This document shows positions 18,689 through 25,296 of a stretch of DNA of 64,000 nt, piece after piece. The stretch covers positions 62,001 to 126,000 of the forward strand of contig NZ_JAALLS010000008.1 of the NCBI RefSeq assembly GCF_011059105.1, in the 5' to 3' direction. The translations under genes were made by a program, and so were the position numbers. Numbering within the stretch: the stretch's first letter is position 1; every line of letters begins with the position of its first letter. The DNA is from Fodinibius halophilus. GTDB taxonomy: Bacteria; Bacteroidota; Rhodothermia; Balneolales; Balneolaceae. The notes below the pieces were generated by a model. The model saw nothing but the letters and a program-made list of their open reading frames with translations. It was not told the origin of the DNA and ran no database searches.

Positions 18689-18871
18689 ATGGAAAAACAA
18701 CGTTGGCAACGGATAGAAAGAATTATTGAAGAAAGTTGGACATTTGAGACTTTACAAGAGAAGAAAGCACATGCTAAAAAAGCATGTAATAACAATACGC
18801 AGCTTTACAAAGAGGTGATAGCACTATTAAAAGGAATACGACATGCAGAAAGAGATGGGTTCATGGAGTAG
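18689..18871 (+). CDS. Stand-alone copy of the kinase N-terminal domain (60 aa)
   Basis: 60-aa charged helical protein that aligns along its whole length with residues 1-58 of the Ser/Thr kinase encoded at 5668. Shared positions include W6, I12, the Cys at 33 (kinase C32), LxxxVxxLLxxI and a final F[LM]. It has no kinase domain or TM segment. A regulon-type promoter lies 33 nt upstream. Because the kinase domain N-terminus may be where the sigma or another partner docks, this could be a feedback or decoy protein; that role is inference. It could also be the remnant of a second kinase, but no kinase sequence follows the stop. Confidence 0.7.
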   Translation: MEKQRWQRIERIIEESWTFETLQEKKAHAKKACNNNTQLYKEVIALLKGIRHAERDGFME

Positions 18872-19061
18872 GGTCGTATTCACATTAGAATAGCATTTCT
18901 TTCAATTGTCTTAATTACGTCCTTACCCCTTTACCAACTTTTGGATAGTCCAAAACTCATGTAATTGGCATCCCTTCTATTTAAAATAGAGATAGACTTT
19001 CTTTACAGTAAATATTCTACTTTCTTACTACAGAATTACAACTCAAAAACAGATTTAACAT

Positions 19062-20780
19062 ATGCTAGTAGGTAAAAAGATGACAAACCGTTTTCTAACT
19101 TCCTTCTTTGTAGTATGCCTTTTCCTTTTTTTGCCCCTGCAAAGTAATGGGCAGGTTGGCTCAGCCAAATCATATAAAAATGGGGTTATTGTCTCAGCAG
19201 AACAACGAGCCTCTGCCATAGGAAAAGAGATTTTGCAACAGGGTGGAAATGCTGTTGATGCAGCAGTGAGCATACAGTTTGCCCTGGCTGTAACACTACC
19301 GCGAGCCGGCAATATTGGCGGTGGTGGCTTTATGGTATTACACACTGCTGATGGTAATACACGTGCCCTTGACTTCCGTGAAGAAGCTCCCCGAAAAGCC
19401 TCCAGCGATATGTATCTTCGAAATGGGGAATATATCCCTGAATTAAGTCGACGTGGAGCATTGGCTGTAGGCGTTCCCGGCGTTGTTGACGGGATGATTA
19501 AAGGCCTGGAATACTATGGACGTCTTCCCCTGGAAACTGTTATGCAACCGGCAATTGAACTTGCTCAAAAAGGATATGCTCTGTCATGGGCACAAGCTCA
19601 AAGTCTGAACAGTAAGGGCGAAGCTTTTAAACAGTTCAAAAGCTCATCTGATTATTTCTTAAAAGAAAACAATGCACCTTGGCAAGAAGGTGATCTATTT
19701 GTGCAAAAAGATCTTGCTAAAACTCTGGAACGGATTGCTAATCGCGGGCGTGATGGTTTTTATTCCGGTAAAACAGCCGACCTTATCGTCGAAGAGATGC
19801 AAAACCAAGGCGGCCTTATCACTTATGACGATCTGGATAACTATGAAAGTGTCTGGCGAACTCCTGTGAAAGCCTCTTTCCGAGGGTATGACCTCCATAT
19901 TATGCCTCCTCCCAGCAGTGGTAGCATAGCGGTACATCAAATTTTAGAAATGCTCAAACCTTTTGAGCTTAAAAAAATGGAATTTAATTCTACAAACTAC
20001 GTGCACTTGGTTACTGAAACCATGCGACGCGCTTTTGCCGACCGGGCATACTTTCTGGGAGATCCCGACTTTGTAGATATCCCGCAAGAACGATTACTGA
20101 GTGATAGCTATAACAAAAAACGAATGCAAAGCTTTAACAATGATAAAGCAAACTCCAGTGATGAGATAGGCCACGGGGACATTCCTTTTTTGAAAGAGTC
20201 AAGTCAAACTACTCACTACTCAATAGTAGATAAAGATGGAAATGCGGTATCAGTGACTACTACCCTTAACGGAAGCTTCGGCAGTAAACTAGCCGTAGGC
20301 GGTGCCGGTTTTGTCCTCAACAATGAGATGGATGATTTTACTGCAGAACCAAGTGAGCCCAACATGTATGGACTCATCCAGGGCAAAGCCAATGCAGTGC
20401 AGCCCCAAAAACGAATGATTAGTAGTATGACGCCCACCATTGTAACCAAAAATGGGAGTATTTGCATGGTACTAGGAGCGGCCGGCGGCCCACGGATTAT
20501 TACTGCCACTCTGCAAAACTTTCTGAATTTAGCAGTCTTTGGGATGGCACCCCAGCAAGCCATCTCTGCCCCACGCTTCCACCACCAGTGGATGCCTGAC
20601 AAACTCTATTACGAAGAATTTGGATTAAGTCCCGATACGCGCAATAAACTTTCCAATATGGGGCATAATCTCCAACCACGCGGCCACATAGGCCGTGCCC
20701 ACTCCATCTTTATAGACGAAGATGGACTAAAATATGGCAGTGCCGATCCCCGGGCCCATGGCTCTGCCGAAGGCTACTAA
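19062..20780 (+). CDS. ggt: Gamma-glutamyltransferase (glutathione hydrolase)
   Basis: 572-aa periplasmic enzyme that cleaves or transfers the gamma-glutamyl group of glutathione and related peptides, made as a precursor that self-cleaves into two subunits. Signal peptide at the N-terminus (FLTSFFVVCLFLFLPL); the start may be the ATG at 19080 rather than 19062. The cleavage and catalytic threonine is T383 in QTTHYS; substrate-binding GGGGFMV, SSMTPTIV and LGAAGGPRI motifs are also present. The length is normal and the C-terminus ends GSADPRAHGSAEGY, typical of the family. Not part of the lipoprotein regulon: no matching promoter is seen. Confidence 0.95.
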   Translation: MLVGKKMTNRFLTSFFVVCLFLFLPLQSNGQVGSAKSYKNGVIVSAEQRASAIGKEILQQGGNAVDAAVSIQFALAVTLPRAGNIGGGGFMVLHTADGNTRALDFREEAPRKASSDMYLRNGEYIPELSRRGALAVGVPGVVDGMIKGLEYYGRLPLETVMQPAIELAQKGYALSWAQAQSLNSKGEAFKQFKSSSDYFLKENNAPWQEGDLFVQKDLAKTLERIANRGRDGFYSGKTADLIVEEMQNQGGLITYDDLDNYESVWRTPVKASFRGYDLHIMPPPSSGSIAVHQILEMLKPFELKKMEFNSTNYVHLVTETMRRAFADRAYFLGDPDFVDIPQERLLSDSYNKKRMQSFNNDKANSSDEIGHGDIPFLKESSQTTHYSIVDKDGNAVSVTTTLNGSFGSKLAVGGAGFVLNNEMDDFTAEPSEPNMYGLIQGKANAVQPQKRMISSMTPTIVTKNGSICMVLGAAGGPRIITATLQNFLNLAVFGMAPQQAISAPRFHHQWMPDKLYYEEFGLSPDTRNKLSNMGHNLQPRGHIGRAHSIFIDEDGLKYGSADPRAHGSAEGY

Positions 20781-20861
20781 TTAAAAAATACAAATCCCCT
20801 TTCTTTCTGCGCGTTAATTTGGTTCCTTAACTAAGTAAAGGAAATTGAAAAATATTGATTT

Positions 20862-21917
20862 ATGAGTAATACAGATACCATAGTAGAATCCATAGAATGG
20901 CGCGACGATCATGTCCGCATTCTTGACCAGACCTACCTGCCCAACCGCGAAGTCTACAGCGACATCCGGGATGTTGGCCGCATGTGGGAAGCGATAAAGA
21001 AATTGCGCGTTCGCGGGGCCCCTGCCATCGGCATAGCCGCAGCCTACGGTTTTTACCTGGGGATTAAAGAGCTGCCCGAAAATGCCTTTGAAAGCTTTTG
21101 GGTAGAAGTCGAGCGCGTCGCCGATTACCTGGAAACCGCACGACCTACCGCAGTAAACCTGCACTGGGCCCTGGAACGACTTAAAACCACCATCCAAGCT
21201 CATAAAGACAAAGATATTTCCGAAATCAAGGATATCGTGCTGGAGACCGCTAAAACCATCCATGCCGAAGATAAACGCACCTGTAAAAAAATTGGAGAAA
21301 ACGGCGTTGAGTTGGTCCCAAAAGAGGCCCGGATATTAACGCACTGTAACACCGGCAGCCTTGCGACCGGTCAATACGGTACCGCCCTTTCTGTGATCTT
21401 CCATGCTCACGAAGAAGGGAATAAACTACAAGTATGGGTAGACGAAACCCGTCCACTGTTGCAAGGTTCTCGACTCACCTCTTGGGAGCTGATGAATGCT
21501 GAGATCCCCATGAAACTTATTACTGACTCTACAGCCGGTTCTCTAATACGACGGGGAGAAGTTGATATGGTCATTGTCGGCGCCGATCGCGTAGCTTCGA
21601 ATGGAGATACAGCCAATAAAATCGGCACCTATCCACTGGCAGTATTGGCAAACGAAAATGATGTCCCCTTTTACGTAGCCGTTCCTCTTTCTACCATTGA
21701 TATAGAACTGGAGAACGGTGAAGATATCCCCATCGAAGAACGAGACGGAGATGAAATTGCTAGCTTTAACGATTCAAAGGTGGCCCCCAAAAAAGTAGAG
21801 ACCTATAATCCGGCTTTTGATGTAACACCACACCGATATGTTACAGCATTTATCACCGAAGAAGGGATTATCAAGCCAGACTTTGATGAAAATTTCAAAG
21901 CATTATTTGAAGACTAA
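20862..21917 (+). CDS. mtnA: S-methyl-5-thioribose-1-phosphate isomerase
   Basis: 351-aa aldose-ketose isomerase of the methionine salvage pathway (eIF2B-alpha-like fold). Catalytic residues fall where expected: C162 in HCNTGSLATG and D242 in VGADRVASNGD; RVRGAPAIGIAAAYG marks the substrate site. No other mtn genes are adjacent, so it is a stand-alone copy, and no SAM riboswitch is visible in the 81-nt gap upstream. The C-terminus includes TPHRYVTAFITEEG, typical of MtnA rather than of eIF2B regulatory subunits. Confidence 0.95.
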   Translation: MSNTDTIVESIEWRDDHVRILDQTYLPNREVYSDIRDVGRMWEAIKKLRVRGAPAIGIAAAYGFYLGIKELPENAFESFWVEVERVADYLETARPTAVNLHWALERLKTTIQAHKDKDISEIKDIVLETAKTIHAEDKRTCKKIGENGVELVPKEARILTHCNTGSLATGQYGTALSVIFHAHEEGNKLQVWVDETRPLLQGSRLTSWELMNAEIPMKLITDSTAGSLIRRGEVDMVIVGADRVASNGDTANKIGTYPLAVLANENDVPFYVAVPLSTIDIELENGEDIPIEERDGDEIASFNDSKVAPKKVETYNPAFDVTPHRYVTAFITEEGIIKPDFDENFKALFED

Positions 21918-21934
21918 TTTTTAACTTAATGTGT

Positions 21935-21957
21935 CGGGCACCACGGTCAGGTGCCTG
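21935..21957 (+). terminator. Probable weak terminator of mtnA
   Basis: Stem CGGGCACC (21935-21942) with GGTGCCTG (21950-21957, one G-T pair), followed by ATTT. The T-run is short. Confidence 0.45.
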
Positions 21958-21993
21958 ATTTCAAAAACCGCTTTAAATTAGATCATCTCTTGC

Positions 21994-22389
21994 CTAGGCA
22001 ATGCCCTCCAACTCCTCTAAGATAACATCAGTTTCAATACTGCCGTGTGAGGCGTGCCAAGCCACCTGCTTATTATCAATAATAATAACTTGCGGCGACT
22101 CGTGACGCACTTCCAGTTCTTTTTCTATATGATCAGAAGCAGGACGATTACGCACAACATTCAAAAAATGCATATCGGCGACATTCAGAATATCTTCCGC
22201 CGCTTTTTCTAAGTTGCCCCTACTCATAAAGCAGACACTACACAGGTGACTGTGCTTGTAAATAAGCTGCGGTCTACCTACAGACTCTTCCAATATCATT
22301 GTCAGATGATCCGGCTCAGAAATATTATTCCAAATATCATCGGGGGTAACGCCCGACAACTTTTTCTCTAATGCGTCAAATAACCCCAT
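21994..22389 (-). CDS. ytxJ: Monothiol bacilliredoxin (YtxJ/BrxC family)
   Basis: 131-aa thioredoxin-fold protein of the bacilliredoxin C family, which removes bacillithiol from mixed disulfides in the cytoplasm. The active site is KHSHLCSVC, with the family Cys at C50; here C53 makes a CxxC, whereas many YtxJ proteins have CxIS, so it could act as a dithiol. The C-terminal SPQVIII is the usual cis-Pro loop. It lies 39 nt downstream of pfkA on the same strand and may be its last cistron. It suggests the cell makes bacillithiol. Confidence 0.85.
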   Translation of the reverse strand: MGLFDALEKKLSGVTPDDIWNNISEPDHLTMILEESVGRPQLIYKHSHLCSVCFMSRGNLEKAAEDILNVADMHFLNVVRNRPASDHIEKELEVRHESPQVIIIDNKQVAWHASHGSIETDVILEELEGIA

Positions 22390-22428
22390 ACTGTTATTCC
22401 TTTTTAAATAATCTTAACAAAAAAAGAC

Positions 22429-23505
22429 TTAATCGCCAAGACAGATACCAATATCTCTGGCTGTTTGCACCGTATCACTATCCAGAGGTACCGATTTCAT
22501 CTTTCCTTCAATACTTGTTATTGGGATCCGCGTCAGTTCATTATCCTGCAACACCACCAGCTTGTTATAATCACGCTGTTGTACACACCTGATCGCTGCA
22601 GCACCATACCGCAGTGAAATCAGCCGGTCATAGGTAGAGGGCGATCCTCCACGCTGAAGATGACCAAGAACCACCGAACGCGACTCTTTACCGGTCCGTT
22701 CAGAAAGTTCATCCGCTACCTGTTTTGCAATACCGCCAAGCTGTACTTGCTGCCCCACGGTTTTGCCTTTGGTAACAAGTTCACCATCTTTCTTTTTAGC
22801 CCCCTCTGCCACTACGATCATCGTATACTGCTGGCCACTTTCTTCGCGCTCCTCAATTTTTTCTACAATAGTATCGTATGAAAATGGGATTTCCGGGATT
22901 AATACTACATCAGCGGATGATGCTATACCGGCATACAAAGCGATCCATCCGGCATACCGTCCCATCACTTCTACCGCCATAATACGATGATGCGATGCTG
23001 CCGTAGTTGTAATACGATCTAACGCTCCGGTCGCAATATCAATGGCTGTATCAAAACCTAAAGAAACATCACAGTTAAAAATATCATTGTCGATCGTTTT
23101 AGGAACTCCAACAACGTTGAGCCCTTTCTTTATCAGGCGACTGGCAATACTCATAGAGCCATCCCCGCCTATGGCAACAAGAGCATCAATTTCATGCTCC
23201 CTGAAAGTCTCAATAAGCTGATCCGAAACATCACGGGTATCCCAGCTGCCGTCATCTTTCTGGTAAGGCATATCAAAGGGATTGCCCCGATTAGCGGTGC
23301 CCAGTATGGTACCGCCCTGCAAGGTAATACCGTGAACGGCTTCTGCATCAAGCTTTATAAAAGGCTCGTCGGTATAAATTGAACCATAGCCGTTCTTGAT
23401 GCCAAATACTTCCCAGCCTCTTTTAAGAGCTGCCAGCGTGGCGGCCCGTATTGCTGCATTTAAACCGGGAGCATCACCGCCCCCGGTATTTATTGCTATG
23501 CGCAT
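22429..23505 (-). CDS. pfkA: 6-phosphofructokinase
   Basis: 358-aa PfkA-family enzyme of glycolysis, phosphorylating fructose 6-phosphate. GGGDAPGLN at the N-terminus binds nucleotide, GGDG at 113-116 has Gly at the position that favours ATP over PPi (Asp in PPi enzymes), and VPKTIDND has K136 where Escherichia coli ATP-PFK has Gly. The G/K combination places it in the group III, mixed-type clade, where ATP use is the usual finding; PPi use cannot be excluded by sequence. EVMGRYAGW and the C-terminal HLQRGGSPS motifs are intact. Four nt downstream of the YciO-type gene, so one operon. Confidence 0.93.
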   Translation of the reverse strand: MRIAINTGGGDAPGLNAAIRAATLAALKRGWEVFGIKNGYGSIYTDEPFIKLDAEAVHGITLQGGTILGTANRGNPFDMPYQKDDGSWDTRDVSDQLIETFREHEIDALVAIGGDGSMSIASRLIKKGLNVVGVPKTIDNDIFNCDVSLGFDTAIDIATGALDRITTTAASHHRIMAVEVMGRYAGWIALYAGIASSADVVLIPEIPFSYDTIVEKIEEREESGQQYTMIVVAEGAKKKDGELVTKGKTVGQQVQLGGIAKQVADELSERTGKESRSVVLGHLQRGGSPSTYDRLISLRYGAAAIRCVQQRDYNKLVVLQDNELTRIPITSIEGKMKSVPLDSDTVQTARDIGICLGD

Positions 23506-23508
23506 ATA

Positions 23509-24177
23509 TTATTCTTCCTCCAGTGGTTCACGTTCCATCCGAAATACCTCTTCGAGCTCTTTAGCTCCTAAATCCCGACGCAAAATTTTTGTGTTGTCAT
23601 CGGTCATATCCAGAATTGATGTTTCATTTGAGGGTAACGGCTGCTGATTATCGATCGTGACATCCACCAGCTTTTCAAACTCACGTAAGAATGGCTCCCG
23701 TTCATATTCAGCAAGGGCATTACCATTCATGCTGGGCTTCTTTGCAGTGATTGCCAACATCGGATTTCCCAGTTCGCGCACCAAGCCTTCAGTTATAGGA
23801 TAATCAGGCACACGAATACCCACGGTCTTTTTCTTGGGATGAACAAGCAGTTTAGGCACTTCTTTTGTAGCCGGCAATATAAATGTATATGGGCCGGGAA
23901 TAAGGCGCTTAATCAGCTTAAAATTGTGATCAGAAATATGAGCAAATTTAGAAATACCGGAGAGCGAGTCGCATAATATCGTAAGGTGATCGTCTTTTCC
24001 TAATGCCCGTATTTTACGGATGCGTTCAATACCCTTTTTATTTTTGTAATCACAGCCGATTGCATACTGGCTGTCGGTAGGAAATAGCACAACGGCGCCA
24101 TCTCGAATTTTATCAGTAATTTCAAAAAGTCGTTTAACATGTGGTGTTTCCGGATGCAGTTTAATTCGTTCTGCCAT
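23509..24177 (-). CDS. YrdC/Sua5-domain protein, YciO type
   Basis: 222-aa protein of the YrdC/YciO/Sua5 family; YrdC and Sua5 make threonylcarbamoyl-AMP for tRNA t6A, while YciO-type members have a less certain role. Visible motifs: VVLFPTDSQYAIGCD (nucleotide/threonine pocket), ALGKDDHLTIL (YciO-like; Sua5 has KRxxxPL) and VGIRVPD. The acidic C-terminal 20 residues are not part of the fold. No Sua5 C-terminal domain. First gene of the operon with pfkA and possibly ytxJ. I favour a YciO-type label over TsaC. Confidence 0.82.
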   Translation of the reverse strand: MAERIKLHPETPHVKRLFEITDKIRDGAVVLFPTDSQYAIGCDYKNKKGIERIRKIRALGKDDHLTILCDSLSGISKFAHISDHNFKLIKRLIPGPYTFILPATKEVPKLLVHPKKKTVGIRVPDYPITEGLVRELGNPMLAITAKKPSMNGNALAEYEREPFLREFEKLVDVTIDNQQPLPSNETSILDMTDDNTKILRRDLGAKELEEVFRMEREPLEEE

Positions 24178-24294
24178 GTTTAAAACCTCAAAATATTTTG
24201 ACTATTAAAACTGTTTCAGATAAGCAAAAAAATGTGTGGGAATGTTCTCCGTTTGGCTGTTGTGATTATGAATGAAATAACATATTACCTATTA

Positions 24295-24314
24295 TCATCA
24301 TGAAAACATGATGA
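24295..24314. promoter_or_regulatory. Inverted repeat in the divergent intergenic region
   Basis: Perfect 8-bp inverted repeat TCATCATG-AAAA-CATGATGA in the 228-nt gap between the YciO gene (minus) and the hydrolase gene (plus). It has no T-run, so it could be an operator rather than a terminator. Nothing else is recognisable in the gap. Confidence 0.3.
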
Positions 24315-24405
24315 ATCGTTTCACAGTTATGAATTTCATTAATAACACATTGATTTCGGATAATCAATTCAATTTTCAATAATCATTAATTAAATCATTC
24401 GATCT

Positions 24406-25113
24406 ATGGATACATCAGTAAAAGCACAGTGGTTAGGACACTCAGCTTTTAAACTTGTAAGTCCTAACGATAATACAATTTTGATCGATCCGTTTTTATC
24501 ACAAAACCCGGCCACACCTGATGAATACAAACAACAGGATGATGTAGATTATATTTTACTTACTCACGGCCACGAAGACCATGTGGGTGATACTCTTGAA
24601 ATTGCCCAAGAAACCGGCTGTACGGTTGCCACCATGGTTGAACTTTCGCGCCTGCTTGTTGGTAAACACGGGCTCAACGAAGACCAAGCCGTGGAGTTTA
24701 ATAAAGGTGGAACAGTCGATTTTGATGATTTCTCGGTTACGATGGTTTCTGCCAATCACAGTTCTTCTTTTAAAGGCGACTATGCCGGTGATCCTGCGGG
24801 ACTTGTTATCTCGTTCGATGATGATATCACTTTTTATCACTTCGGTGACACCAACATCTTTTATGACCTGGAACTTTACGGGGAGCTCTATGAACCAGAG
24901 GTCATAGCGGTTCCAATGGGCGATCATTATACTATGGGTCCCGAAGAAGCTGCAATGGCTTGCGAACTTATTGAATCTGATTATGCTGTACCTATCCATT
25001 ATGGTACCTTCCCGGTCTTGACGGGTGACCCTGAGATCTTTAAAGAAGAGACCGAAGATCTTTGTGATACCAAAGTGTTGATTCCGGAAGCGGGCGAGCA
25101 GTTCCTGGATTAA
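24406..25113 (+). CDS. UPF0173-family metal-dependent hydrolase (metallo-beta-lactamase fold)
   Basis: 235-aa cytoplasmic protein of the UPF0173/UlaG-like family. Metal ligands are visible: LTHGHEDHVGD (HxHxDH), a further His in ANHSSSF, FGDTN (Asp) and PIHYGTF (His). The N-terminal QWLGHSAFKL strand is typical. The substrate is not known for the family. Single gene with a strong terminator, divergent from the pfkA operon. Confidence 0.9.
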   Translation: MDTSVKAQWLGHSAFKLVSPNDNTILIDPFLSQNPATPDEYKQQDDVDYILLTHGHEDHVGDTLEIAQETGCTVATMVELSRLLVGKHGLNEDQAVEFNKGGTVDFDDFSVTMVSANHSSSFKGDYAGDPAGLVISFDDDITFYHFGDTNIFYDLELYGELYEPEVIAVPMGDHYTMGPEEAAMACELIESDYAVPIHYGTFPVLTGDPEIFKEETEDLCDTKVLIPEAGEQFLD

Positions 25114-25157
25114 CGGAGGTCCAATAAAATCCCTTTTTATTAATAATAGATTATATT

Positions 25158-25185
25158 AAAGTGGCACGGCAGCCCGTGCCACTTT
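25158..25185 (+). terminator. Terminator of the hydrolase gene
   Basis: Stem AAAGTGGCACGG (25158-25169) with CCGTGCCACTTT (25174-25185), then CTATTTTT. Confidence 0.85.
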
Positions 25186-25296
25186 CTATTTTTCCTGCCC
25201 TGTTATATTAATTAACTGTTACCATCCCACTCCAAGGTCTCATCGGCGCAAAAAAAGTGCTATATTTTTACGTCAATAGTAACAAAATCGGCAATA

